A stretch of 64,000 bases of DNA from SZAS-79 sp965279075 (GCA_965279075.1 CBDIHI010000008.1:62001-126000); one strand, 5' to 3'; shown: positions 51,114 to 60,549, counted from the first letter of the stretch. The notes: a model not told the origin generated them from the sequence alone. Numbers and translations are program-made.

Positions 51114-51197
51114 GGGACTGCTTCCTTCCGTTTGCGGCCCGCATGATAGCGCGCCTGCCCACACCGGGAACACGCCCCGGGCACGCCCTATTCCGCC

Positions 51198-53264
51198 TCA
51201 GAGCTTCCACTCCAGACCCGCATAGAACGCCCTGCCGTCCCCCGGCAGGAACTGCGCGCCGTCGAGCCCGGCCTGGGTGCGCGTGACGCCGGTGGTAGAG
51301 GCGTACTTGCGGTTGGTCAGGTTGCGCATCTCGGCGAACCAGGACCAGTGCAGGTTTGTCCTCCGGCCCACCTTTACGCCCCACACCGCGTAGGGGTCGG
51401 CGAAGAAGGTGTTCGCCATGTCCACGGCGTAACGCTGCGGCGAGTATTCGAGGTTCACCCCGCCGTAAAGCCCGTCGCCCCAGCGGTGCAGGACTTCGCC
51501 CTTGAGCAGAGACTTCGGCAGGCCGGGCAGCGTGTTGTTGCCGAAGGCCGGGTCGTTGTCGAAGCGGAAGCGATTCACGAACAGGGCCTGCCGCCACTCG
51601 AATCTCTGCAGGAACCTGCCGCTGGTGCCGAGTTCCACGCCCTGGTGGACCGTGCGCGGCACGTTGACCGTCTGCGGGGCGGGCGCTGCCGTATTGCCCG
51701 CGGGGAATACCTGGGTCTGCAGCAACTCGTCTTTCACGCCCGCGTGGTAAAGCGCGATATCCCAGGAGACGTCCCGTAGCGCCCCCCGGCTGCCGACCTC
51801 AAGCGACGTCCCTTTCTGCGCACGATTGATGTTCCGGACGAGCCCGCCCGTCAACTCGCCGAACGACGGCGGCTCGTAACTGCCCGAAACGTTCGCGAAC
51901 ACCTGCACGGCCGGCGTGATTTCGTAGCGCATGCCAACCTTGGGGCTGGTGGCCTTGTAGCGCACGTCGAAGCTCTCGCTGCCCTCGCCGGGCGCAATGA
52001 ACAGGTCCGTGTTGCGGCGCCGGTTGTTCGAGCGCTGCACGCCCAGCACCACCACCGCCTTGTCGGTCACGTAATGCTGGTTCTCGAGGTAGGCCTCGCT
52101 GTTCACGGCCAGCTGGTCGAACTTGTTGGTGCGCGCGCCGCGGCTGCCGCCGACGTTCAGCCAGCGGTCCTCGTCGATCGTGCCACGGCTCGGCGCGAAC
52201 CCCGCCGTCAGGATGTTCCTGCGGCCGAAAACCTGCGCCTCGCTGACCCAGCGCGCCTGCGCCCCGTAATCCCTGTTCCTCTGGTCGAACAGCTGGAAGA
52301 TCGGGTGGAACAGCGTTTTGTCGTTGTAGTAGGCCGACAGTTCAAGCCGTGCCTGCCCGAAGCGCAGCACGGTGCTTTTCGACAGCCGCAGCCAGTCGAT
52401 GTCCCGCTTCTGGTTCCCCGCTACATTGGCGGCATTGGCCTGCGTCGGGCCGGCCTGCAGTTGCGCCTTGGTGATGCTGCCGGGCAGTTGCGAGTCGCTG
52501 TTGGCATACGAGAAGAAGAAGCGCGTCTCGGCGTCCGCGCTGAACCTGTAACCGGCGTTGGCCGTGGCCCGTTGCGCCTTTTGCACGGCATGGTCGCGGA
52601 ACCCGTCCTGGTTGAATGTCGAATAGGTTGCGACCCAGTCGAGCGGCCCCGCGACACCGCCGGTGCTGAACTGGCTGCGCAGGTAACCGAAGCTGCCCGC
52701 CTCCGCACGCGCGAGGAAAGGCCAGTTGTCGTGGCCGGTCACGCTGACGTAGTTGATGGCGCCGCCCAGCGTGCTCGAGCCGTACTGCATGGCGTTGGCG
52801 CCTCGGTACACCTCGATGTAACGCGTCTGCAACGGCTCCACGGCCTGGAAGTCGCCGCTGCCGTCGGCGAGGTTCAGCGGCACGCCGTCCTGCAGCAGCT
52901 TGATGCCGCGCAGGTGGAAGGTCCGCTGGAGGCCCGAGCCGCGGATCGACAGCCTCGCCTCTTCCGCGCCGAAGCGCGAGGCCGAGAACACACCAGGCGA
53001 ATAGGCGAGCGCGTCGTTGAGGGTCGACACCCTGCCGTCGCGGTAGCTGTCGCCGTCGACGACGTTGGCGCCCCCGGCCACCCGGCCGACCCGGTATTGC
53101 GCCGTGTCCAGGTTGGGCAGGGTGAGCGAAGGATCCGTACCGGTGCTGGTCGCGTAGACGCGGACCTCACGCAGGGTGTGGTCGGCCCGGGCCGGGACGG
53201 CGAAGACGAGAAATGCGGCTGCGGCACCGAGCGCACGGTGCGTAAAGGGAATACGGAATGGCAT
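51198..53264 (-). CDS. TonB-dependent outer membrane receptor (siderophore/metal type)
   Basis: A 688-residue receptor with signal peptide (GAAAAFLVFAVPARA), TonB box-like TLREVRVYA, plug (LNDALAYSPGVFSASRFGAEEARLSIRGSGLQRTFHLRGIKLLQDGVPLN) and barrel, ending AGLEWKL. The GAEEARLSIRGSGLQ plug resembles ferric-siderophore and copper-type receptors; the ligand is undetermined. ATG 53264 has GGGAG upstream. It lies 72 bp after a DUF2946 gene, a family that often accompanies metal transport. Confidence 0.9.
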   Translation of the reverse strand: MPFRIPFTHRALGAAAAFLVFAVPARADHTLREVRVYATSTGTDPSLTLPNLDTAQYRVGRVAGGANVVDGDSYRDGRVSTLNDALAYSPGVFSASRFGAEEARLSIRGSGLQRTFHLRGIKLLQDGVPLNLADGSGDFQAVEPLQTRYIEVYRGANAMQYGSSTLGGAINYVSVTGHDNWPFLARAEAGSFGYLRSQFSTGGVAGPLDWVATYSTFNQDGFRDHAVQKAQRATANAGYRFSADAETRFFFSYANSDSQLPGSITKAQLQAGPTQANAANVAGNQKRDIDWLRLSKSTVLRFGQARLELSAYYNDKTLFHPIFQLFDQRNRDYGAQARWVSEAQVFGRRNILTAGFAPSRGTIDEDRWLNVGGSRGARTNKFDQLAVNSEAYLENQHYVTDKAVVVLGVQRSNNRRRNTDLFIAPGEGSESFDVRYKATSPKVGMRYEITPAVQVFANVSGSYEPPSFGELTGGLVRNINRAQKGTSLEVGSRGALRDVSWDIALYHAGVKDELLQTQVFPAGNTAAPAPQTVNVPRTVHQGVELGTSGRFLQRFEWRQALFVNRFRFDNDPAFGNNTLPGLPKSLLKGEVLHRWGDGLYGGVNLEYSPQRYAVDMANTFFADPYAVWGVKVGRRTNLHWSWFAEMRNLTNRKYASTTGVTRTQAGLDGAQFLPGDGRAFYAGLEWKL

Positions 53265-53336
53265 TGCTGCTCCCGATCAGGGAAGGAAACGCCGCGCGAC
53301 GGGCTGCGAAGGCCGCGCGGAGGGGGGTACTGCCGA

Positions 53337-53714
53337 TCAGGAGGAGTAAGGCGGGGCCCGCGGCTGCGCGGAAGAACGGGAAGGAGGCTCCGGGAGTGGA
53401 ACGACCCGAACGATGGGGATCGGTTGTGCAGCGACGTCAGCATGGACCACCGCGACGATTCGCGCGGAAGGCAGCGCCACTTGGTCGTTGCCGAAGGAAC
53501 AGAACGCGCAATGGGGCGAGGCCTTGCCGCCCGACGAATGATCGACCGGAGCGCTTGCGTCGACGGCGATCTTCTGCAGGCCGGCCGAGGTGCAGACCTC
53601 CTGCAGCGTGGGCGCGGGGCCGGGCTTGGCCTGCGCGATGACCGGCCACAGCGCGTTCAGCATCATCGCCAGGGCGGCGATCCATGCAAGGCGGCGGCGC
53701 GTGGCGTGGTACAT
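53337..53714 (-). CDS. DUF2946 family protein
   Basis: A 125-residue protein with a signal or anchor helix (LAWIAALAMMLNALWPVIAQA) and the family core PHCAFCSFGNDQVALP, an HCxxC metal-type motif. A Pro-rich region follows. DUF2946 proteins are found next to copper- or TonB-related genes, so periplasmic metal handling is likely but unproven. First gene of a leftward unit with two TonB receptors. Confidence 0.82.
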   Translation of the reverse strand: MYHATRRRLAWIAALAMMLNALWPVIAQAKPGPAPTLQEVCTSAGLQKIAVDASAPVDHSSGGKASPHCAFCSFGNDQVALPSARIVAVVHADVAAQPIPIVRVVPLPEPPSRSSAQPRAPPYSS

Positions 53715-53725
53715 GGGCCGCGATT

Positions 53726-54484
53726 CTAGCGCGCGAGGTATCCCGAGTCGACGGGAAGCGTCACACCCGTGACGCAGCGCGCCGCCGGGCTTGCAAGGTA
53801 GAGGATCGCCGCCGCGATGTCGTCGACGTCAGGCAACACGCCCAGCGGGGTATGCGCCATGACCTTCGCCAGGATCTCGGGATTGGTGAAGATCGGCACC
53901 GTCAGGCCGGTCTTCACGAAGGTCGGCGCTACCGCATTGACGCGGATCCCCTGCTCCGCCCACTCGAGTGCAAGCGCGCGGGTCAGGTTCACCACCCCGC
54001 CCTTCGATGCCTGGTAGGAAGCGTTCGGGAAGAGGCCGCCGGAGAACCCCATGATCGATGCGAGGTTCACGATCGCCCCGCCGCCCTGCGCCTGCATCGA
54101 CCGCGCGGCGATGCGCGAACACATGAAAGTGCTGCCGAGGTTGAGGTCGAGCACGCGCCGCCACTCGTCCATGGTGAGGTCCACGGCAGGCTTGCGCACC
54201 GCCGCGCCGGCACTGTTCACGAGGATGTCGATGCGCCCGAAGCGCGCCAGCACCTCGACGAAGACCGCCTCGACCCGGGACTCGGAGGTCACGTCGCACT
54301 GCCACGCGGCCGCCTTCGCGCCGAGCTTCTTCGCTTCGGCCGCCACGGCCTCGCCGTCGATGTCAAGAAGCGCAACCGATGCTCCCGCTTCGGCGAGGAG
54401 TTTCGCGGCCGCCAGGCCGATGCCGTGTGCGGCGCCGGTCACGATTGCAACCTGTCCGGGGATCTCGAAAAGTTTCATGCGCAT
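53726..54484 (-). CDS. SDR family NAD(P)-dependent oxidoreductase
   Basis: A 252-residue short-chain dehydrogenase: AIVTGAAHGIGLAAAKLL, LLDIDGEAVA (acidic, so NAD-preferring), the LVNSAGAAVR motif, catalytic Ser in VNLASIMGFSGG, Tyr and Lys in ASYQASKGGVVNL and RVNAVAPTFVKTG. Ends VTGVTLPVDSGY, typical of the family. Divergent from D-aminoacylase; the substrate is unknown. Confidence 0.92.
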   Translation of the reverse strand: MRMKLFEIPGQVAIVTGAAHGIGLAAAKLLAEAGASVALLDIDGEAVAAEAKKLGAKAAAWQCDVTSESRVEAVFVEVLARFGRIDILVNSAGAAVRKPAVDLTMDEWRRVLDLNLGSTFMCSRIAARSMQAQGGGAIVNLASIMGFSGGLFPNASYQASKGGVVNLTRALALEWAEQGIRVNAVAPTFVKTGLTVPIFTNPEILAKVMAHTPLGVLPDVDDIAAAILYLASPAARCVTGVTLPVDSGYLAR

Positions 54485-54493
54485 CGCAGACGA

Positions 54494-54528
54494 AAGGAGG
54501 GGGAGGCGCTATGCTATCAGCACCATGA
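54494..54528 (+). promoter_or_regulatory. possible leader mini-ORF coupled to D-aminoacylase
   Basis: A strong AAAGGAGG/GGGAGG site precedes ATG 54511, which opens a five-codon frame (M-L-S-A-P). Its TGA stop (54526-54528) overlaps the D-aminoacylase ATG (54525-54527) as ATGA. The main ATG has no ribosome site of its own at normal spacing, so translation could be re-initiated from the mini-ORF. Not proven. Confidence 0.4.
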
Positions 54529-56204
54529 ACGACCTCCTCATCCGCAACGCAACACTCTACGACGGCAAGGGCTCGCCCGGTGTCGTCGCCGATCTCGCCG
54601 TCAGGGACGGCCGCATCACCGCGATCGGCACGGACACCGGGCCGGCGAGGGAAACCATCGACGCCGCCGGCCTTGCGCTGATGCCCGGCATCATCGACAA
54701 CCACACCCACTACGACGCCCAGCTGACCTGGGACCCTTGCGCGACGCCTTCCCCCTCGCTCGGTGTCACGACGGCCATCATCGGCAACTGCGGCTTCACG
54801 ATCGCGCCGTGCAAGCCTCAGGACCGGGACCTGGTCATGCAGAACCTCACGCAGGTCGAGGGCATGGGCATCGAGACGCTGCGCGCCGGCATCCGCTGGG
54901 AGTTCGAGAGCTTCCCGCAGTACATGGACATGCTCGAGCGCCAGGGCTCGGCGCTGAACATCGCGGCGTTCGTCGGGCATTCCTCGATCCGCACCTTCGT
55001 CATGGGCGAGGACGCGCCCAGGCGCGCGGCCACGCCGGACGAGGTGGCGCAGATGCGCGCGATCGTGGTCGATGCGATGCAGGCCGGCGCCGTGGGCTTC
55101 GCGACCTCGACCTCGCCCGCGCACAACGGCCACGGCGGCCTGCCCATGCCTTCGCGCCTCGCCGACGAAGCGGAGCTCCGCACGCTGGTCACCAGCCTCG
55201 GGGACTCGGGGCGCGGCGTGTTCATGCTGACCAAGGGCGGCCAGAGCACACCGGCCTTCCTCGAGTCGCTCGCGGCCGAAAGCGGCCGGCCGGTCGTCGT
55301 CGCGGCGCTGCTGCACAACCCGACCAACCCCGACGTAGTGTTCAACGAGCTCGACGCCATCAGCGCGGCCAACGCCCGCGGCCGGGTGATGATGGGCGCG
55401 ATCTCCTGCTGCCCGCTGTCGTTCGACTTCACGCTGGAGTCGCCCTACCCGATCGAAAGCCTCGCCGCCTGGCAGCCCGCGTTCGCGCTCAAGGGCGAGG
55501 CGCGCAAGGCCAAAATCGCGGATCCGGCCTTCCGCCAGTCGATCCGCGACGAGCTCTCGCGGCCCGCGCACGTGCGCAACTTCAACGGCGAGTGGCACAA
55601 GGTCCAGGTCGTGGAGACCTTCAAGCCGGCGAACGCAAAGTACGAGCAGCGCACGCTGGCCGAACTGGCCGTGGAGTCCGGCAAGGACCCGCTCGACTTC
55701 TTCTTCGACCTGGCGCTCGACGAGGACCTGAAGACGGTGTTCGTTGCGCTGACCATGAACTCGGACGAGGAGGCGGTGGCGCGCCTGATCCGGCACCCCT
55801 ACAGCCTGGTATCGCTTTCAGACGCCGGGGCCCACCTGACCTTCTTCAACGACGCGGGCTTTGGGCTCCACCTGCTTGGCCACTGGGTGCGCGCCAGGGG
55901 CGTGCTGACACTGCCCCAGGCCATCTACCGGCTCACAGGCCAGACGGCGAAGCTGTTCGGCATCCGCGACCGCGGGACGCTGGAAGTCGGCCAGGCCGCC
56001 GACCTGATGCTGTTCGACCCGGCGACCGTCAACCGCGGGCCCAAGCAGCGCGTACGCGACTTGCCGGCCGGCGGCGCGCGCCTGACCACGCCGGCCATGG
56101 GCGTGCACGGCGTCTGGGTCAACGGCACCCGGGTGGCGGACGCGAACGGGCCGATGGCTTTGCCGCGCCTGCCGGGAACCTTGCTGCGCGATTTCGCCGC
56201 CTGA
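54525..56204 (+). CDS. N-acyl-D-amino-acid deacylase family amidohydrolase
   Basis: A 559-residue enzyme of the D-aminoacylase branch of the amidohydrolase superfamily: LLIRNATLYDGKGSPGVVADLAV, LMPGIIDNHTHYDAQLTWDP (HxH metal ligands), GVTTAIIGNCGFTIAPC with the bridging Cys, VGHSSIRTFVMG, ATSTSPAHNG, and the C-terminal LSDAGAHLTFFND with the catalytic Asp. It would release amino acids from N-acyl-D forms or act on related amides. Followed after 1 bp by a thioesterase gene. Confidence 0.9.
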   Translation: MNDLLIRNATLYDGKGSPGVVADLAVRDGRITAIGTDTGPARETIDAAGLALMPGIIDNHTHYDAQLTWDPCATPSPSLGVTTAIIGNCGFTIAPCKPQDRDLVMQNLTQVEGMGIETLRAGIRWEFESFPQYMDMLERQGSALNIAAFVGHSSIRTFVMGEDAPRRAATPDEVAQMRAIVVDAMQAGAVGFATSTSPAHNGHGGLPMPSRLADEAELRTLVTSLGDSGRGVFMLTKGGQSTPAFLESLAAESGRPVVVAALLHNPTNPDVVFNELDAISAANARGRVMMGAISCCPLSFDFTLESPYPIESLAAWQPAFALKGEARKAKIADPAFRQSIRDELSRPAHVRNFNGEWHKVQVVETFKPANAKYEQRTLAELAVESGKDPLDFFFDLALDEDLKTVFVALTMNSDEEAVARLIRHPYSLVSLSDAGAHLTFFNDAGFGLHLLGHWVRARGVLTLPQAIYRLTGQTAKLFGIRDRGTLEVGQAADLMLFDPATVNRGPKQRVRDLPAGGARLTTPAMGVHGVWVNGTRVADANGPMALPRLPGTLLRDFAA

Positions 56205-56205
56205 C

Positions 56206-56637
56206 ATGGCCGCCGACCCCGGGATCCCCGCTGGCTTCGAGCCGATCCGGCGCACCAGCCCGTTCAACACGCTGGTCGGGCCGCTCTATAGCAAGGGGGA
56301 AGGCGCTGCACGCACGATAGGCCTGCGCGCCGAAGAGAAGCACTGCAACTCCCGCGGCATCGTGCACGGCGGGCTGCTCGCGACGCTCGCGGACCTCGCG
56401 CTGGGGTACACGATCGCCTTCCTGTCGGACCCGCCGAAGAGCGCGGTCACCGCCAGCCTGACGATCGACTATGCGGGCAGTGCCGAGGTCGGGGACTGGC
56501 TGGAGGTACGCACCGATGTGCAGAAGAGCGGCGGCCGGCTGACCTTCGCCAACTGCTACATCCACGCCGGCGACGTGCGCATCGTGCGCGCAAGCGCCGT
56601 GTTCGCCTCGGCCGGGGAGCGTCGCGCCGAGGCCTGA
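56206..56637 (+). CDS. PaaI family hotdog-fold thioesterase
   Basis: A 143-residue hotdog thioesterase: FNTLVGPLYSKGEG, EKHCNSRGIVHGGLLATLADLALGYTIAF (HGG and Asp), SAVTASLTIDYAGSAEVGDWLEV. It starts 1 bp after the D-aminoacylase stop, so both are probably co-expressed, linking acyl removal with acyl-CoA hydrolysis by inference only. Confidence 0.88.
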   Translation: MAADPGIPAGFEPIRRTSPFNTLVGPLYSKGEGAARTIGLRAEEKHCNSRGIVHGGLLATLADLALGYTIAFLSDPPKSAVTASLTIDYAGSAEVGDWLEVRTDVQKSGGRLTFANCYIHAGDVRIVRASAVFASAGERRAEA

Positions 56638-56650
56638 GCGCGACTTGCGA

Positions 56651-57229
56651 TCAGGCCGCCAGCAGCATCCAGGCGCCGGCCAGCGAGATCGCGATGCCGC
56701 CCGCCCTGAGGATCGCCGCCTGCTTCTGCAGCATCACCGCCGCCGCGACGCCCGACGCGTGCAGCACCGCGGTCGCCGCCAGGAAGCCGGCGAAGTAGCC
56801 CCAGCGATCGGCGAACGCGGGAATCTCGGTGCCGTGCGCATAGCCATGGAACACCGCGAATACGCCGATCAGCGGCGCCGCCCAACGCCACGAACCCTTG
56901 ACGGCCAGCGCCACCAGCAGGCCCATCACCAGCACGGACGCGGCAACTCCGCCTTCGACGAACGGAACGTAGCCGCCGGACACCCCGATCCCGGCGCCGA
57001 GCGTCATTGCGACGACGAACGCCGCCGGCACGATGAAGAGGTTCCGCCCGCCCGCCTGCACCGCCCACAGGCCGACCGCGATCATCGCAAGGGCGTGGTC
57101 GAACCCCGAAAACGGGTGCAGCAGCCCGGACCCGAAACTGCCCTGCGAATGGCTCCCGATATGCGCGTGGACCACGTTGCTGAGGACGAGCCCGGCGACG
57201 AGCAGGGCCAGGGCGTAGGGCTGGTTCAT
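56651..57229 (-). CDS. HupE/UreJ family nickel/cobalt transporter-like protein
   Basis: A 192-residue membrane protein with signal peptide-like first helix, then about six helices. It carries the diagnostic HPFSGFDHALAMIAVGLWA, plus GYAHGTEIP in the later part, both typical of HupE/UreJ metal transporters. Nickel or cobalt uptake is expected. The nitrile hydratase at 8820 is a Co-type enzyme, but there is no direct link. Start at ATG 57229, with GGGAGAACACC upstream. Confidence 0.88.
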   Translation of the reverse strand: MNQPYALALLVAGLVLSNVVHAHIGSHSQGSFGSGLLHPFSGFDHALAMIAVGLWAVQAGGRNLFIVPAAFVVAMTLGAGIGVSGGYVPFVEGGVAASVLVMGLLVALAVKGSWRWAAPLIGVFAVFHGYAHGTEIPAFADRWGYFAGFLAATAVLHASGVAAAVMLQKQAAILRAGGIAISLAGAWMLLAA

Positions 57230-57266
57230 GGTGTTCTCCCGGGTTGGTGTCTGGTGTTCCCGATCG

Positions 57267-58100
57267 TCAGGCCGGCGGCACGCCACCGACGACTCGCAGT
57301 TCGCGCAGCGACGCGGGGTAATCGACGCCCGCGGCACGGAATTTCTCGACGATGGCCAGGTTGATCTCGGCGCCCGCCGGCCCGTAATCCGGCACCTGGA
57401 CCCAGGGCTTCACCGCGATGCAGATCGTGGCGTCGGCCAGCGCCTTGACGCCGACGATGGCGGCCGGCTCCTTCAGGACGCGGGCGTTTGCCTTCACCAC
57501 CTCCTCCACTGCCGCCAGGGCCTTGGCGAGGTCGGCGGCCCGGCCGATGGCAACGCTGAGGTCGAGCTGCCGGATCTGGCCGTAGTTGTGCAGGATCTCG
57601 CCGACGATCTTGCGGTTGGGCACCACCACCATCGAGGCGTCCGCATGGCTCAGGCGCGTCGAGAAGATGTCGATCGACTCGACCCGCCCCTCCACGCCGA
57701 CCATCGACACGTACTCCCCGACCCGGAACGGCCGCGTGAAGATGATCGTGAGGCCCGCCACGAGGTTGCCGAGCACGCCCTGCATGGCCAGCGCCACGCC
57801 GGCACCGGCCACGCCAAGCCCGGCGATCAGGGGCAGCAGGTCCACTCCCAGGTTCTGCAGCGCCATGATCAGGAACAGGCCGATGACGATGAGGCGCACG
57901 ACCCTGACCAGCAGCTGGCGCACCGGCGGTTCGAGGTTCAGCTTGCCCAGCCACTTGCCGAATGCCGCGCCGATCCAGCGGCTCGCGTACACGCCCGCGG
58001 CGAGGATCAGGATGGCGACCAGGACCTTGGGACCGAACTTGATGGCCAGGTCGATCAGCGTGCTCCTGGCCTGGTCCAGCGCGTCGAGTTGGATGGGCAT
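57267..58100 (-). CDS. small-conductance mechanosensitive channel (MscS family)
   Basis: A 277-residue MscS-type channel with three N-terminal helices (KVLVAILILAAGVYASRWIG, VRLIVIGLFLIMALQNLGVD and the pore helix GLGVAGAGVALAMQGVLGNLVAG), then the beta domain IIFTRPFRVGEYVSMVGVEGRVESIDIFSTRL and VVVPNRKIVGEIL. Opens on osmotic downshift. Length matches E. coli MscS. Confidence 0.92.
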   Translation of the reverse strand: MPIQLDALDQARSTLIDLAIKFGPKVLVAILILAAGVYASRWIGAAFGKWLGKLNLEPPVRQLLVRVVRLIVIGLFLIMALQNLGVDLLPLIAGLGVAGAGVALAMQGVLGNLVAGLTIIFTRPFRVGEYVSMVGVEGRVESIDIFSTRLSHADASMVVVPNRKIVGEILHNYGQIRQLDLSVAIGRAADLAKALAAVEEVVKANARVLKEPAAIVGVKALADATICIAVKPWVQVPDYGPAGAEINLAIVEKFRAAGVDYPASLRELRVVGGVPPA

Positions 58101-58176
58101 GGCGGGTGTGCTCTGGGTGGGAAACGGTCCGCCTATGATAATGCAGGCGCGTCCCCCTCCTGGTCCCGCGCAACGC

Positions 58177-58830
58177 TCATCGGTGAGCCACCGCGTAGCG
58201 CTTCTCCAGCCGGCCCGCCGTCCAGGACAAGGGGTAGCACAGCAGGAAGTAGATCACCGCGACGCAGCCGTAGACGAGGAAAGGCTTGAAGGTGGCGTTG
58301 GTGATCATCGTGCCGGCCTTGGTCAGCTCGACGAACCCGATGATGGACGCGACCGCCGTGCCCTTCACCACCTGCACCGAGAAACCCACCGTCGGCGGGA
58401 TCGCGATCTTCAGGGCCTGCGGCAGCACGATGTGGCGCAACTGCCCGAGGAAGTCCAGCCCGAGGCTCGCGCCGGCCATCCACTGCCCGCGCGGGATGGC
58501 CTCGACGCAGCCGCGCCAGATCTCGGCGAGGAAAGCGCTCGAGAACAGCGTCAGCGCGAGCCCTGCGGCCAGCCAGGGCGAGACGTCGAGGCCGGCGAGG
58601 CCCAGCCCGAAGAACACCAGGAAAAGCTGCATCAGCAACGGCGTGCCCTGGAAGAACTCAATGTACAGGCGCACGGAGATCGCAAGCCATTGCCTGCCCG
58701 ACACGCGCATCACGAGGAGCGGCACCCCGACCAGCCCGCCGCCGAGGAACGCGATCAGGGACAGCAGCACGGTCCACTTCGCGGCGTCGAGCAGGTTGGA
58801 AACGATGTCCCAGAGCGAAAAGTCGACCAT
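58177..58830 (-). CDS. polar amino acid ABC transporter permease
   Basis: A 217-residue permease of the HisMQ type with the motif LALTLFSSAFLAEIWRGCVEAIPRGQWMAGASLGL and RHIVLPQALKIAIPP (EAA loop). Starts directly at the stop of the preceding permease. Polar amino acids are the usual ligands. Confidence 0.9.
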   Translation of the reverse strand: MVDFSLWDIVSNLLDAAKWTVLLSLIAFLGGGLVGVPLLVMRVSGRQWLAISVRLYIEFFQGTPLLMQLFLVFFGLGLAGLDVSPWLAAGLALTLFSSAFLAEIWRGCVEAIPRGQWMAGASLGLDFLGQLRHIVLPQALKIAIPPTVGFSVQVVKGTAVASIIGFVELTKAGTMITNATFKPFLVYGCVAVIYFLLCYPLSWTAGRLEKRYAVAHR

Positions 58831-59505
58831 CTACCGCCCCACCCCGCGCCACGCGAACACGTGCCGGCCGAGCGCCATCAGCGACTGGCGCATCGCAATC
58901 GCCAGCAGCAGGTAGATCGCGGTCGAGGTCATGTAGGCCTCGAAGGCGCGGAAATTCCTCGACTGCACGAAGTTCGCGGCGAACGACAGGTCCTCCGCGG
59001 CGATCTGCGACACCACCGCCGACCCGAGCATGACCAGCACGAGCTGGGACACCAGCGCCGGATAGATATTCGCGAACGCCGGTTTCAGCACCACGTGGAC
59101 GAAGGCCTGCACCCGCGACAGGCCGAGGCTGGTCGCCGCCATCACCTGCCCACGGTGCACGGACTCGATACCCGCGCGGATGATCTCGGTGGAATAGCCG
59201 CCAAGGTTCAGCGTCATGGCGACGAACGCGGCGGCCTCCGCGTTGATCCTGATGCCCATGCCGGGCAGGCCGAAGAAGATGAAGAACAGCTGGACGAGGA
59301 AAGGCGTGTTCCGCACCAGTTCCACGTATCCCGTGGCCGCATAGCGCAGGGGCGCATGCTCCGACCTGCGGCCCACCGCGCCAAGCACGCCCATGGCCAC
59401 GCCGCACAGGCTCGTGGCCACCGCGAGCTTGGCCGTGAACCACGCGCCCTTGGCGAAGACCCCCGCGTAGGGGACGATCTCGCCAAAGTCCAGCACGACG
59501 GCCAC
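58831..59505 (-). CDS. polar amino acid ABC transporter permease
   Basis: A 224-residue partner permease: YVELVRNTPFLVQLFFIFFGLPG, then NLGGYSTEIIRAGIESVHRGQVMAATSLGLSRVQ, the EAA-type loop. GTG start at 59505. Third of the unit binding protein, permease, permease; the ATPase gene is absent from the window. Confidence 0.9.
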   Translation of the reverse strand: MAVVLDFGEIVPYAGVFAKGAWFTAKLAVATSLCGVAMGVLGAVGRRSEHAPLRYAATGYVELVRNTPFLVQLFFIFFGLPGMGIRINAEAAAFVAMTLNLGGYSTEIIRAGIESVHRGQVMAATSLGLSRVQAFVHVVLKPAFANIYPALVSQLVLVMLGSAVVSQIAAEDLSFAANFVQSRNFRAFEAYMTSTAIYLLLAIAMRQSLMALGRHVFAWRGVGR

Positions 59506-59520
59506 CTCAGGCCGCCAGGG

Positions 59521-60309
59521 TCAGATCTTGCCCAGCGGGGCGTGCAGCCATTTCAGCGAGACCGCGTTCAGCTCGCCGGACTTCTTCTTCGCCTCGATGA
59601 ACGCGTCCAGCCACTTCTGCAGCGCGGGCTCGCCTTTGTTCAGGCCGATGTAGCAGGGCGACTCCTTGATGATGAACTTCGCCTCGGGCTTCCTTGCGGG
59701 CTGGCGCTCGGCCACGGCGGCCGCCACCACGTTGCCCGAGACGAGCACCGTTACCTGCCCGGCCAGGAACGCCGACAGCGTCGCGTTGTTGTCCTCGAAG
59801 CGCTTGATGTCTGCGGCAGGCGGCGCGATCTTGGTCAGTTCGATGTCCTCGAGCGAGCCGCGCGTGACGCCGACCGACTTGCCGGCGAGGTCGGCGGCCG
59901 ACGCCACCTTGACGTCCGCGGTGGCGAAAGCCCCCGAGAAGAACGGCGCGTAAGCCGCCGAGAAGTCGATGACCTTCTCGCGGTCCGGGTTCTTGCCGAG
60001 GCTGGAAATCACCAGGTCGACCTTCTTCGTCTGCAGGTAGGGGATGCGGTTGGTGCTCGAGACCGGCACGAGCTCCAGCTTCACGCCCATGTCCTTGGCG
60101 ATCAGCGCGGCGACGTCGATGTCGTACCCCTGCGGTTTCATGTCCTTGCCGACGGTGCCGAAGGGCGGGAAGTCCTGCGGCACGGCGACCTTGATGACGC
60201 CGGCCTTCTTGATGCCGGCCAGCGCGTCGGCCGAGGCCGTACCGGAAAACACCGTGGCCGAGACCGCCAGCAGCAGCGCGGCGAACCTGGACGTAGTGGC
60301 ATGAAGCAT
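59521..60309 (-). CDS. ABC transporter substrate-binding protein, family 3
   Basis: A 262-residue periplasmic binding protein with signal peptide (SRFAALLLAVSATVFSGTASA) and SBP3 core: VIKVAVPQDFPPFGTVGKDMKPQGYDIDVA, LVISSLGKNPDREKVIDFS and VGVTRGSLEDIEL. Binds an amino acid or similar small polar solute for the two permeases that follow. Start at ATG 60309. Confidence 0.92.
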   Translation of the reverse strand: MLHATTSRFAALLLAVSATVFSGTASADALAGIKKAGVIKVAVPQDFPPFGTVGKDMKPQGYDIDVAALIAKDMGVKLELVPVSSTNRIPYLQTKKVDLVISSLGKNPDREKVIDFSAAYAPFFSGAFATADVKVASAADLAGKSVGVTRGSLEDIELTKIAPPAADIKRFEDNNATLSAFLAGQVTVLVSGNVVAAAVAERQPARKPEAKFIIKESPCYIGLNKGEPALQKWLDAFIEAKKKSGELNAVSLKWLHAPLGKI

Positions 60310-60549
60310 TTGTCTTCCCCTGAGCCTGTTTTGGTTCCCGAAGATTAGCAAACCGCATGCCATCGGGGTGTCGGGCCCCGGCGACCCGGATACGCCAGCG
60401 ATATCAGTGGCCGGGCCCTGCCTGCGTCGTGCCCGGCCGACAGCGCCTGCGCGCCGGGGTATTTCAAGCTGCTGTTCTGCAAGCATATTCGCAGTGGCAC
60501 GGTCCATGCATCCGCCCAGGGCGCAAGTCCACAACCCACCGGAGTCCCC

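Noticed and set aside
53684..60348. Long antisense open frames, for example opposite D-aminoacylase and the amino-acid ABC genes
   Set aside because: They are His/Arg/Asp-rich mirror frames of well-supported genes on the other strand, a known effect of high GC codon usage.
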